From: Variovorax paradoxus
GTDB taxonomy: Bacteria > Pseudomonadota > Gammaproteobacteria > Burkholderiales > Burkholderiaceae_C
NCBI GenBank assembly: GCA_016806145.1
Contig: CP063166.1
Coordinates: 5,084,001-5,148,000, forward strand
Reading direction: 5' to 3'
Length of the DNA: 64,000 nucleotides
Below, piece after piece: positions 18,975 through 27,535 of this stretch. The notes below the pieces were generated by a model. The model did no database searches, had not been told where the DNA came from, and worked only from the letters and a program-made list of their open reading frames with translations. Positions within the stretch are counted from its first letter, which is position 1. Every line of letters starts with the position of its first letter. The translations under genes were made by a program, and so were the position numbers.

Positions 18975-19511
18975 TCAGGGCTTCGCGAGCATCTTGCCCA
19001 GCGCGAACACCGAGTTCGGCACGTTCGTCGGGCGGGCCACGCTGGGCGCGGCCTGGCGCGAGGTGGCGTGGCGGACCACCGCCGGCGCCTTGGCCTGGGT
19101 CGCGTTGCGCGCGATCTGCTCGTCCATCAGGTGCTGCAGCGTGACCGAGTCGAGGAACTCCACCATGCGGCTGTTGAGCGATGCCCAGAGCTCGTGCGCG
19201 GTGCAGCGCACGCCTTCTTCCTCGCTCGCGGAGGCCGAGGACGGCGCCGCTTCGGCGGCATCGACCGCGAACACGATGTCGGCCACCGTGATGCGCGCGG
19301 CCTTGCGGCCCAGCGAGTAGCCGCCGCCCGGGCCGCGCGTGGAGGCGACCAGTTCGTGCCGGCGCAGCTTGCTGAACATCTGCTCCAGATAGGACATCGA
19401 AATCTTCTGCCGCAGGCTGATGGCAGCCAGCGTGACCGGACCGGTGGTCTGGTGCAGGGCCAGATCGATCATGGCGGTGACCGCAAAGCGGCCCTTGGTG
19501 GTGAGACGCAT
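18975..19511 (-). CDS. Rrf2-family regulator, IscR-like but lacking two cluster cysteines
   Basis: A 178-residue protein. The N-terminus MRLTTKGRFAVTAMIDLAL and wing STRGPGGGYSLGR are very close to IscR. The cluster loop is altered: where IscR has three Cys and one His, this protein has only C103 and H106 (RCTAHELW). The positions of the first two Cys fall in a Ser/Ala/Glu run (SSASASEEEG). A 50-residue Ala/Pro-rich C-terminal tail is added. No isc genes are adjacent. SD AAGGAG lies 7 nt before the ATG. It therefore probably binds DNA as a clusterless (or differently liganded) Rrf2 factor; target unknown. Confidence 0.88.
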   Translation of the reverse strand: MRLTTKGRFAVTAMIDLALHQTTGPVTLAAISLRQKISMSYLEQMFSKLRRHELVASTRGPGGGYSLGRKAARITVADIVFAVDAAEAAPSSASASEEEGVRCTAHELWASLNSRMVEFLDSVTLQHLMDEQIARNATQAKAPAVVRHATSRQAAPSVARPTNVPNSVFALGKMLAKP

Positions 19512-19732
19512 CTCATCTCTCCTTCGTGCTTCTTGTAGACGTGAGGCCATTGCGGCCCCGTGGCGAAGCTTCCTTTGTTGTTATACGTTCTTCCAGAAAC
19601 TCGACGCCGGAGTATCGGACCTCGCGGACCGACTGCCGGCAGATCCCGCCATTGTCGGCGAAAGATCTGCCTTTTTGGCACCGGAAAAGCACTGAAGCCT
19701 TCCCGAAAACCGGCATAGACCTATCCGACACG

Positions 19733-19758
19733 AAAAACCGCATTCGGTTCCCGAACCG
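19733..19758 (-). terminator. Probable terminator after the BMP-family receptor gene
   Basis: On the minus strand the palindrome CGGTTCGGGAACCG is followed within 7 nt by GCGG and five T. It lies 17 nt downstream of the receptor stop. The T-run is slightly displaced from the stem, so confidence is moderate. Confidence 0.45.
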
Positions 19759-19774
19759 TCGTCGGGCGTCCCGC

Positions 19775-20884
19775 TCAGCGCGCGATCCGCCCCTGCACGC
19801 CCTCGGCCAGCCAGTTCATCCGCAGGATCTGCTCGTCGGACAGCTGGCTGCCCTTGGCGATCGCGACATGGCCCTCGTTGTCGCGCACCTCGGCCGCCAC
19901 GGCGCGGAACGGCTGCAGCCGGCCGGCCGCGATGTCCTGCTGGCGCGCCAGCACCTCCTGCTGCACGGCCTGCGGCACCCTGGTGCCGAAATCGCCGACC
20001 CGGATCATTCCTTCCTTCACGCCGCCCCAGAGGTTGGCGCTCTTCCAGCTGCCGTCGAGCACCGCGCGGGCGCGCTGCGTGTAGTAGCCGCCCCACTGGT
20101 GCGTGACCGCGACCACCTGGGCGTCGGGCGCGATCCTGCGCATGTCCGAGTGGTAGGCGATCGCCAGCTTGCCGCGCTCCTGCGCCGCCGCCATCACCGC
20201 GGTCGAGCCGGTGTGGAAGGCGATCACGTCCACCGACTGGTTGAACAGGGTCATGGCCGCGTCGCGCTCCTTCGGCGGATCGAACCACTCGTTGAGCCAG
20301 ACCACGCGCACGGTCGCCTTCGGGTTCACCGAGCGCATGCCCAGCGTGAAGGCGTTGATGCCCTGCAGCACCTCGGGGATCGGGAAGCCCGCCACGTAGC
20401 CCGCGACGTTGCTCTTCGTCATGCGCCCGGCCGCCACGCCGGCCAGGTAGCGGCCCTCGTAGTAGCGCGCGTTGGCGGTCGCCACGTTGGGCGCGGTCTT
20501 GTAGCCGGTGATCGACTCGAACTTCACCTCGGGAAAGTCGCGCGCCACCTTGAGCGTGGGCTCCATGTAGCCGAAGCTCGGCGTGAAGATCAGCCGGTGG
20601 CCCTGCTGCGCGAGGTCGCGGATCACGCGTTCGGCATCCGCACCCTCGGCCACGTTCTCGACATAGGTGGTCTTGACGCGGGCGCCGAGCGCCGCTTCCA
20701 CGGCCTTGCGGCCCTCGTCGTGCTGGCGCACCCAGCCGGCCTCGGTCAGCGGCGTGACGTAGACGAAGCCGATCTTCAGCGGCGGCGCGGGTTGGGGCTG
20801 GGCGTGGGCCCGGGAGTGGGCGGACAACAGAAAACAGGCGGTCAGCCACGCCACCAAGGCGCGGCCCGCGAGGTTTTTGTACAT
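19775..20884 (-). CDS. BMP-family (PnrA-type) periplasmic receptor, stand-alone
   Basis: A 369-residue ABC receptor of the basic membrane protein family, which binds purine nucleosides or bases. A Sec signal peptide ends near SRAHA. The core has IGFVYVTPLTEAGW, FGYMEPTLKVARDFP, and GFPIPEVLQGINAFTLGMRSVNP, nearly the same motif order as the receptor at 40891. No permease or ATPase gene is adjacent, so it may deliver ligand to the BMP-type importer at 42.1-46.0 kb (inference). SD AGAGGA lies 5 nt before the ATG. Confidence 0.9.
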   Translation of the reverse strand: MYKNLAGRALVAWLTACFLLSAHSRAHAQPQPAPPLKIGFVYVTPLTEAGWVRQHDEGRKAVEAALGARVKTTYVENVAEGADAERVIRDLAQQGHRLIFTPSFGYMEPTLKVARDFPEVKFESITGYKTAPNVATANARYYEGRYLAGVAAGRMTKSNVAGYVAGFPIPEVLQGINAFTLGMRSVNPKATVRVVWLNEWFDPPKERDAAMTLFNQSVDVIAFHTGSTAVMAAAQERGKLAIAYHSDMRRIAPDAQVVAVTHQWGGYYTQRARAVLDGSWKSANLWGGVKEGMIRVGDFGTRVPQAVQQEVLARQQDIAAGRLQPFRAVAAEVRDNEGHVAIAKGSQLSDEQILRMNWLAEGVQGRIAR

Positions 20885-20910
20885 GGTGTTCCTCTACATG
20901 GCCCCGGTCA

Positions 20911-20949
20911 AAAGAAATCCCTGCACCGGCCGGGACGCCCGGTGCAGGG
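20911..20949 (-). terminator. Rho-independent terminator of the AhpD-like gene
   Basis: An 11-bp perfect stem (20919-20929 with 20939-20949, CCCTGCACCGG) with a 9-nt loop is followed on the minus strand by ATTTCTTTTG. It begins 9 nt after the gene's stop. Confidence 0.75.
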
Positions 20950-20958
20950 GCGGGCATT

Positions 20959-21351
20959 TTACTTGTCGAAGGCCGGGTCGACCGGCACCCGGTAGCCGTT
21001 GACCAGCCGGTTGGTCTCGTTGGCCATGCCGACCACGGCCATCAGCTCGGCGAACATCGCCGGCGTCATGCCGGCCTTCTCGGCACCCGCGTGGTGGCTC
21101 GCGATGCAGTAGTTGCAGCCGTTGCTGACGCTCACGGCCAGGTAGACCATCTCCTTGACCACCGGGTCGAGCGCGCCGGGCGCCATCACCTCCTTGAGGC
21201 TGGACCAGGTGCGCCGCAAGGTGGCGGGATCGTTCGCGAGGTACTTCCAGAAGTTGTTGACGTCGGGCACGTTGCGCGTGGCCTTGATGTCGTCGAACAC
21301 GGCGCGGACCTCGTCCGGGGCGTTCGCGTACTCGATGGGCTGGGGTTTCAT
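20959..21351 (-). CDS. Carboxymuconolactone decarboxylase/AhpD-like protein
   Basis: A 130-residue all-helical protein with the AhpD-type redox motif C-x-x-C-x-x-x-H (NYCIASHHAG) preceded by the conserved Glu in VVKEMVYLAVS. Proteins of this kind are alkylhydroperoxidase-like; true gamma-carboxymuconolactone decarboxylases lack the CxxC. It likely reduces peroxides or a thiol partner in the cytosol. SD AGGAG lies 9 nt before the ATG; the gene is monocistronic with its own terminator. Confidence 0.85.
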   Translation of the reverse strand: MKPQPIEYANAPDEVRAVFDDIKATRNVPDVNNFWKYLANDPATLRRTWSSLKEVMAPGALDPVVKEMVYLAVSVSNGCNYCIASHHAGAEKAGMTPAMFAELMAVVGMANETNRLVNGYRVPVDPAFDK

Positions 21352-21507
21352 GCTTTGGTTCTCCTGGGTGTCTGTGTGTCTATGGCCGGACGCCCATTAG
21401 AGCGAAAGCCGCGCGGCCGCGCCGCCACCCGTGCACAGCCGCGATGGCCGCCGCCGCCAATCGGCAGGCGCCGGCGCGCGCGGGCGGCGGGACAATCCCC
21501 GCACCCC

Positions 21508-22734
21508 ATGACGACCGACGCCCAGCCCTCCTCCACCGCCGCGTTCACGCATTCCACCCACTGGCGACGCAACCTGGTCGTCTGCATGTTCGGCTCCTTC
21601 ACCACCATCGTGGCGATGACGCTGCTGCTGCCCTTCCTGCCGCTGTACGTGGAGCAGCTCGGCGTGAAGGACCATGCGGCGATCGTGCAGTGGTCGGGCG
21701 CGGCCTATGGCGCGACCTTCCTCAGCGCGGCGCTGGTGGCGCCGCTGTGGGGCTGGCTGGCCGACCGCTACGGGCGCAAGCCGATGCTGATCCGCGCCAG
21801 CCTCGGCATGGCGGTGGCGATGGCGCTGATCGGCGTGGCCGGCAACGTCTGGCAGCTGGTCGGGCTGCGGCTGCTCGCGGGCCTGCTCGGCGGCTATGCC
21901 TCGGGCTCGATGGTGCTGGTCGCCACGCAGACGCCCAAGGACCGCACCGGCTGGGCGTTGGGCACGATGTCCTCGGCGATCATGGCCGGCAACCTCGTGG
22001 GGCCGCTGGTCGGCGGCGCGCTGCCGCCGCTGATCGGCATCCGCGCCACCTTCTTCGCGGCCGGCGCGATCATCTTCGTGGCCTTCCTCGCCACGGCCTT
22101 CCTGATCCGCGAGGAGAAGAAGCCGCGCACCGCCGCGGCCAGGGGCGGCGATGCCGGCGCCGGCTGGGCCGCCGTGCCCGACAAGGGGCCGCTGATCGCG
22201 ATGCTGTTCACCGGCATGCTGCTGATGCTCGCCAACATGTCGATCGAGCCGATCATCACGGTCTACGTGGCGACGCTGGTCGAGGACCCGGCGCGCGTGA
22301 CCATGATGGCCGGCTTCGTGATGTCGGCCGCCGCGCTCGGCAGCATCCTGTCGGCCTCGCGGCTGGGCAAGCTGGCCGACCGCGTGGGCCACTGGAACGT
22401 GATCGTGGGCTGCCTCGCGGTGTCGGCGCTGCTGCTGATCCCGCAGGCCTTCGTGACCTCGGGCTGGCAGCTCGTGGTGCTGCGCTTCCTGATGGGACTG
22501 TCGCTCGGCGGGCTCCTGCCGTGCATCGCGAGCGTGATCCGCCACAACGTGCCCGAGCGCGTGGCCGGCAACATGCTCGGCTATTCGACCTCGGCGCAGT
22601 ACACGGGCCAGGTCGCGGGGCCGCTGCTCGGCGGCTTCGTGGGCGGCCACATCGGCATGCGCGCGGTGTTCCTCGGCACCTGCGTGCTGATGGCGGCCGG
22701 CGCGGCCTGGAACTGGGCGGCCAAGCGGCGCTGA
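21508..22734 (+). CDS. MFS transporter (DHA1-like multidrug efflux type)
   Basis: A 408-residue protein with 12 predicted membrane segments. The loop 2-3 motif is GWLADRYGRKPML, and a C-domain counterpart GKLADRVGHW lies in loop 8-9. A motif-C-like stretch (GNLVGPLVGGALPPLIG) in helix 5 is typical of drug:H+ antiporters. The ATG at 21508 starts a short hydrophilic N-terminus. It is divergent from the AhpD-like gene with 156 nt between. Substrate unknown. Confidence 0.88.
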   Translation: MTTDAQPSSTAAFTHSTHWRRNLVVCMFGSFTTIVAMTLLLPFLPLYVEQLGVKDHAAIVQWSGAAYGATFLSAALVAPLWGWLADRYGRKPMLIRASLGMAVAMALIGVAGNVWQLVGLRLLAGLLGGYASGSMVLVATQTPKDRTGWALGTMSSAIMAGNLVGPLVGGALPPLIGIRATFFAAGAIIFVAFLATAFLIREEKKPRTAAARGGDAGAGWAAVPDKGPLIAMLFTGMLLMLANMSIEPIITVYVATLVEDPARVTMMAGFVMSAAALGSILSASRLGKLADRVGHWNVIVGCLAVSALLLIPQAFVTSGWQLVVLRFLMGLSLGGLLPCIASVIRHNVPERVAGNMLGYSTSAQYTGQVAGPLLGGFVGGHIGMRAVFLGTCVLMAAGAAWNWAAKRR

Positions 22735-22756
22735 GCGGGGACGGTCGAGCGCCCAT

Positions 22757-22794
22757 AAAAAAACCGAGGCGGGGCTTTGGAGCCCGCACCTCGG
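22757..22794 (-). terminator. Rho-independent terminator of the acylase gene
   Basis: On the minus strand a strong stem (CCGAGGTGCGGGC with GCCCCGCCTCGG, one bulge) is followed by seven T. It lies 97 nt after the acylase stop and also separates it from the convergent MFS gene. Confidence 0.85.
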
Positions 22795-22875
22795 CAACGC
22801 AGTGAACGATGGGAGCGGGCCCGTGCGACGAAGTTCAACCTTTCTTGGCTGTTCCGACGAACGGCGCTCCGCGCC

Positions 22876-22899
22876 TCACTCGCTCATTCGCTCATTCGC
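22876..22899. repeat. Three tandem octamers spanning the acylase stop codon
   Basis: TCACTCGC, TCATTCGC and TCATTCGC occur head to tail. The acylase TGA (22892-22894) falls inside the array, so a gain or loss of one unit would shift the frame at the C-terminus. Confidence 0.75.
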
Positions 22900-25441
22900 T
22901 GATCGAACTGGTCTTCAGCGCCGCATCGCCCTGGATCTCGGCTTCGGAGAACGGCACCTTGAGCCACTGCCCGGCGCTGTAGGCGCGGGTGTAGTCGGCG
23001 TTGTGCGCCGAGGCCGGGTCGTCCGACAGCGAGAAGGTCAGGAAGGTATGGGCCTCCACGCCGCCGGCCGGGAAACGCACGATCTGCATGTAGCTGTTGC
23101 CGTTCGGGTCGTTGTCCATGGTGTAGCCGCCCTTGTCGAGCCGGTTGTCCGAGCAGGCAATGGTGAAGTAGCCCGGGCCGCCGCAGCCGCCGTACAGCGG
23201 GATCTTCTCGCCGCTGCGCGTTGCGAACAGCACCTCGCCGCGCGTTGCGTCGACCGCGAAGCCGCTGGCCTGCACCTTCGCGACGGCGGCGCCGAAGGCC
23301 GTCGACAGCGCCGCGGCGGCACCGGGCTTGAGGTCGCGCGGCGTGTGGATGGGGTCGGCCGGGTCGAAGGGCACGGCGTAGAGCGAGGCCGCAGGCAGGC
23401 GCTCGGCGCGATCCCAGAACTCGTCCCACACGTGGGCGCCGCGCGCATCGCGCGTGCCGGCGTTGTTCCAGGCGCGCAGCGTGGCGCAGGCGCCGCTCAC
23501 GTCGATGTCGCGCCCGATGGTCGCGTTGTCCAGCGGGTCGGCCGCGACGTTGATGGTTGCCTTCGCGCACACCATCGCCAGCGCCTGGTCCTTGAACAGC
23601 TCGGCCGTCAGCGCGCGGCTGTTGAGCACCATGCGCTTGACCGTGTCGGCGGTCGCGCCCTTGGCGCCGTAGCTGTCGCTGCCGTCGATGCGCCCCTGCG
23701 CCAGCAGGTTGCCCATGCGGGTGCGGAAACTCACCTCCTGCGTGCCGGCCGGGCCCATGATGGGCGGGTAGCCCGTCATCGGCGCCTTCGGGTTGGCGAG
23801 CCAGTAGCTGTCGTTCATGTTGGCCACGTAGTCGTCTCGCTGCAGGCTGGGCAGGCGAGAGGCGCCGATGATGCCCTTCTGCGGCGAGTCGGCATCGCTT
23901 TGCCAGTCGCAGGCGCTGCGCGAACCGTCGAACACGGGCACGCCCGGCAGCGCGTCCGCGAGCGCCAGGCCGACCGGCGTGGTGCACTGCGCCGTCTGCT
24001 CGGCCGACACGTTGGGAATCGCGCCGATGTCGGCATACCAGGCCTTCGCGGCACCTCGGCCCACGGCCACGGTGTTGACCCACGGGATCGCGACCTCCTC
24101 CTTCTGGATCGCGATGAACTCGTCGAGCGACTTGGCCTGGTTCCAGCGCTGCCAGTTGCGGAACAGGCGGAAGTTGTCGGCGTTGACGTCGCGGATCGCG
24201 AAGGCGCTGGTCTGGCTCCAGCCCAGCGCCGCGCTCATGCTCGCGAGGTTCGCGATCGGGCCGTACTCCGACTTGTACAGCGTGCGCGTCACCGGCACCA
24301 CGCCGCCGCCCGACTGCTTGACCTGCACCGTGATGCTCGCGGCCTGCATCTTCACCGCCGCGCCGTCGCGCATGTAGCTGGTCGGGTCGCCCGAGGCGAG
24401 CGTGAGCTGGTAGAGGCCGAAGCGGTTCGCGGTCGACACCGTGTGGCTCCAGGCGATGTTGTCGTTGAAGCCGATCAGGATCACCGGGATGCCGAGGAAC
24501 GAGGTGCCGCTGATGTTGAGCTGGCCCGGGATGGTGAGCTGCGCCTGGTAGAAGCGGTCCGGGCCGCGCCAGTACCAGTGCGGGTTGCCGAACAGCAGCG
24601 GGCTCGCATCGCCGGTGGCGCTGGTGCCGAAGCCGATCATGTTGCTGCCCACGCCCTCGTGGCCGCCGACCTGGAAGTCGGGTCGGCGCAGCTCCGCCGC
24701 GGCCAGTTGCGTGATGCCGCCGCTGGCGCTGCCGCGCCCGCCGGCCTTCGCCATCTTCGCTGCGGCCGGCGCGGTGGCGTTCGCGATCGCCGGCAGGAAG
24801 TTGCTGAGGCCGGCCGCGAGGTTGGCCGAGTACATGCGGCGGAAGATGTCCTCGCGCGTCACGCTCTGCACCCAGGGCTCGTTGCGGCAGGCCGCGTTGG
24901 CACCCGCGCTGCCACCGCCCTTGATCTCGCGCACGTAGCGGTTGTAGCCCGCGGCGAAGCCGTCCACCAGCTTGAGCAGCGTGTCGGGCTGCTGCTTGAG
25001 CATGGCCGCCACCACGTCGTCCGAGATCACGTGCTTGTGGAAGAAGTCGGAGTCGATGTTCTTCGGCCGGCCGATGGTGCTGCTGAACGGGATCTGCGCG
25101 TCGGCGCCGAAGTAGCGCGAGCGCTCGCCGCGGTAGGTGAGGAAGGAGTTGGCCATGGTGCACAGGTCGTCCTGTGCCTGCGCATAGCCGTAGCCGTAGC
25201 CCGCGCCGGCCCAGTTGTCGGCCTTGATGTGCGGCACGCCCATGGCGGTGCGGCGGATCTCGGCCTTGTAGGTGGCGTTCTCGGCCGGCGGCGGGTTGAT
25301 TGGTCCGATCGGGAAGAAGCCGCTGCCTCCTCCTCCACCGCCGCCACAGGCGACCAGCAGCGTGGCTGCCGCGGCCAGCGAGGTGGCCGTGAATGCGAGG
25401 GCGAGCGGCCGCCTCCGGCCGCGCGGATTGTCTTGTCTCAT
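22892..25441 (-). CDS. Penicillin acylase/AHL acylase family lipoprotein
   Basis: An 849-residue Ntn-hydrolase precursor (peptidase S45). A lipoprotein signal ends LLVAC (C32), followed by a poly-Gly linker. The alpha domain starts YKAEIRRTAMGVPHIKA. Autoproteolysis is predicted before S266 in GVGSNMIGFG, giving the beta chain with catalytic Ser, followed by GNPHWYW and GFNDNIAWSHTV as in PvdQ/QuiP. It would cleave an acyl amide (beta-lactam, N-acyl-homoserine lactone or similar) at the cell envelope. The ATG at 25441 was chosen over 25471 because AGGAGA lies 8 nt upstream and the lipoprotein signal fits. It follows an AraC gene in the same direction, 140 nt away. Confidence 0.9.
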   Translation of the reverse strand: MRQDNPRGRRRPLALAFTATSLAAAATLLVACGGGGGGGSGFFPIGPINPPPAENATYKAEIRRTAMGVPHIKADNWAGAGYGYGYAQAQDDLCTMANSFLTYRGERSRYFGADAQIPFSSTIGRPKNIDSDFFHKHVISDDVVAAMLKQQPDTLLKLVDGFAAGYNRYVREIKGGGSAGANAACRNEPWVQSVTREDIFRRMYSANLAAGLSNFLPAIANATAPAAAKMAKAGGRGSASGGITQLAAAELRRPDFQVGGHEGVGSNMIGFGTSATGDASPLLFGNPHWYWRGPDRFYQAQLTIPGQLNISGTSFLGIPVILIGFNDNIAWSHTVSTANRFGLYQLTLASGDPTSYMRDGAAVKMQAASITVQVKQSGGGVVPVTRTLYKSEYGPIANLASMSAALGWSQTSAFAIRDVNADNFRLFRNWQRWNQAKSLDEFIAIQKEEVAIPWVNTVAVGRGAAKAWYADIGAIPNVSAEQTAQCTTPVGLALADALPGVPVFDGSRSACDWQSDADSPQKGIIGASRLPSLQRDDYVANMNDSYWLANPKAPMTGYPPIMGPAGTQEVSFRTRMGNLLAQGRIDGSDSYGAKGATADTVKRMVLNSRALTAELFKDQALAMVCAKATINVAADPLDNATIGRDIDVSGACATLRAWNNAGTRDARGAHVWDEFWDRAERLPAASLYAVPFDPADPIHTPRDLKPGAAAALSTAFGAAVAKVQASGFAVDATRGEVLFATRSGEKIPLYGGCGGPGYFTIACSDNRLDKGGYTMDNDPNGNSYMQIVRFPAGGVEAHTFLTFSLSDDPASAHNADYTRAYSAGQWLKVPFSEAEIQGDAALKTSSISE

Positions 25442-25581
25442 GTCGGATGTCTCCTGTGAATGCTCGGTCATGCTCTCTTGATGGAGCCTCGCCAGCTTAG
25501 GCAGCGCGCGGGGGGCTGGCTTGAACGAAGCCGCTGTATTGCGACCGCGCGACCACGCGCGCTCGCCGCTTCAGCAGGCGC

Positions 25582-26397
25582 TCAGGAATGAATCGGGGCC
25601 GCGCCGTGGCCCCAGGCCTGCGAGGCCTGCGCGTCGGCCCTGACCTCGACCTTGCCCGCGAGGAACGAGGGCGCGAGGCCGAAGTAGCTCTTGAAGGTGC
25701 GGCTCATGTGGGCCGCGTCGGTGAAGCCGCTGGTCAGCGCGACGTCGGTCAGCGGGCGCTGGCCGGTGAACTGCTGCACCGTGCGCCGCACCTTGGTCCA
25801 CAGCGCATAGCGCTTGATCGACACGCCCACCTGCTGCGCGAACAGGTGCGTGAGCCGGTCGGGCGAGAGGCAGGCCACGGCCGACAGCTCGCGCAGCGAC
25901 ACCGCGCCCGCGCGATGGCGGATCGCGTCGAGCACGCGCTCGATGCGCGGATCGTTGGGCATGCGGCGCTCGGGGCTGCCGGTGATGGTCTCCACCAGGC
26001 CGCGGCTCAGCGCCTGCAGCGCGGCATCGTCGAGCGCGCCGGCCTGCGCGGGCTCGAAGCCCTCGCGCAGGCGGCCGAAGCGGCGCGCGTCGAGCACCTG
26101 GATGCCGTGCCCGCCGAGCTGGCGCGAGAGCATGCGGTAGGCGACCGAGGCCGGATCGATGTTGAGCGACAGCAGCCCGCAGCCCTCGACCGCGAGCCGG
26201 CGCGCCACGTGCGGCGCCACCACGGCGGCGGTGCAATACGTGCGCGTACCGTCGGCCGCCTCGAGCATGAACGGATGCCCGCTCACCGAGGCCAGCACCG
26301 TGGCCGAGGAGCGCGCGGTCAGGCCCGACTGGATCGCCGGCGTGATGTAGAGGAACCTGTCGTCCCACAGGTGCAGGAAGTTCTTCGGGGTGGCCAT
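25582..26397 (-). CDS. AraC-family transcriptional regulator
   Basis: A 271-residue protein. The C-terminal 100 residues carry two HTH units: VSLRELSAVACLSPDRLTHLF and PLTDVALTSGFTDAAHMSRT, followed by FKSYFGLAPSFL. The N-terminal domain (about 130 residues) is a short cupin-like sensor with no recognised ligand. It lies directly upstream of the acylase gene in the same orientation and may control it, but an AraC target next to the acylase is inference. Confidence 0.9.
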   Translation of the reverse strand: MATPKNFLHLWDDRFLYITPAIQSGLTARSSATVLASVSGHPFMLEAADGTRTYCTAAVVAPHVARRLAVEGCGLLSLNIDPASVAYRMLSRQLGGHGIQVLDARRFGRLREGFEPAQAGALDDAALQALSRGLVETITGSPERRMPNDPRIERVLDAIRHRAGAVSLRELSAVACLSPDRLTHLFAQQVGVSIKRYALWTKVRRTVQQFTGQRPLTDVALTSGFTDAAHMSRTFKSYFGLAPSFLAGKVEVRADAQASQAWGHGAAPIHS

Positions 26398-26501
26398 GGA
26401 CGCTTGTCGTGTCTGCAGCGCCCCATTTTGGGGCGATCTGGAACATGACGGTATGAGGCATTGCCCTCACTGCGCCGAAGAACCGCGGGCCGGGACCGGG
26501 C

Positions 26502-27461
26502 TCAGTGCATCACGCTCCCCTCCCCCTGCACATGCTCGCGCACCGCCTCCAGCAGCAAGGTGCCCAGCCGCGCGGCCGGCGCTTCCGCCTGCGCCTGCGC
26601 GCGGTAGAGCGACAGCGACATCTGCGGCAGCGCGGGCAGGCCGAGCAAGGTGCGGTCGATGGCCCGCACCTGGCGCGGCAGGCGGAAGGGCGTGCGCACC
26701 GAGAGGCCCAGGCCGGCCGAGCTCGCGGCCCACAGCGCGGCCAGGCTGCTGCTCGCGAAGGCATGGCGCCAGGGCACGCCCGCGCGGTCGAGGGCGTCGG
26801 TGACGATGGCGCGCAGCGGACAGGGCGCGTCGAGCAGCACCAGCGGCAGCGGCTCCTGCGTCTTGCGCGCGCCCGCCGCGCCGCGCTCGCGCTCCTTCCA
26901 CCAGGGGGCATCGCACATCGCCGGATCGACCGGGCCGATCCACTGCAGCGGCAGCCGTGCCACGCGCTGCGCATGCGCGGAGATCGGCTGCTCGCCCGCG
27001 TCCCAGGCCAGCGCGAGGTCGAGCTTGCCGAGCTCGAGCCGCTCGCGCAGGTCGCCGCTGCGCGCCACGCAGGCCTCGATGCGCACCTTGGGATGGGCGC
27101 GCGCGAAGCGGCCCAACACCGCGGGCAGCAGCGTCTCGCCGAAGTCCTCCTGCAGCCCGAGCCGCACCCAGCCCTCGAGGTCGACGCCGCGCATCGCGGC
27201 GCCCGCCTCCTCGTTGAGCGCCAGCAGCCGGTGCGCGTAGGCCAGCAGGGTCTCGCCCGCGTCGGTCAGCTCCAGCCCGCGGCCGGCCTTGCGGAACAGC
27301 ACCGTGCCGGCCTGGGACTCGAGCTTCTTGAGCTGGGCGCTGACCGCCGAGGTCGAGCGGCCGAGCCGGTCGGCCGCGCGCGCATAGCTGCCGAGCGCCA
27401 CGCCGGTCGAGAAGCTGCGCAGCACGTCGAGATCGAACATCACCTGGGACATCTCAACCAT
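26502..27461 (-). CDS. LysR-family transcriptional regulator
   Basis: A 319-residue LysR protein: the N-terminal winged HTH (FSTGVALGSYARAADRLGRSTSAVSAQLKKLE) and a periplasmic-binding-like effector domain. The effector domain carries an insertion (KERERGAAGARKTQ). It is divergent from the MFS gene at 27536 with a 74-nt, relatively AT-rich gap, the classic arrangement for a LysR regulator controlling the adjacent exporter. Confidence 0.92.
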   Translation of the reverse strand: MVEMSQVMFDLDVLRSFSTGVALGSYARAADRLGRSTSAVSAQLKKLESQAGTVLFRKAGRGLELTDAGETLLAYAHRLLALNEEAGAAMRGVDLEGWVRLGLQEDFGETLLPAVLGRFARAHPKVRIEACVARSGDLRERLELGKLDLALAWDAGEQPISAHAQRVARLPLQWIGPVDPAMCDAPWWKERERGAAGARKTQEPLPLVLLDAPCPLRAIVTDALDRAGVPWRHAFASSSLAALWAASSAGLGLSVRTPFRLPRQVRAIDRTLLGLPALPQMSLSLYRAQAQAEAPAARLGTLLLEAVREHVQGEGSVMH

Positions 27462-27535
27462 CCTGTTTTTTCGAACGATACGACGATTATTTTCTGATTT
27501 TCAAAACCTTCGCAAGCGCGGAGACTGGGTCGCCT

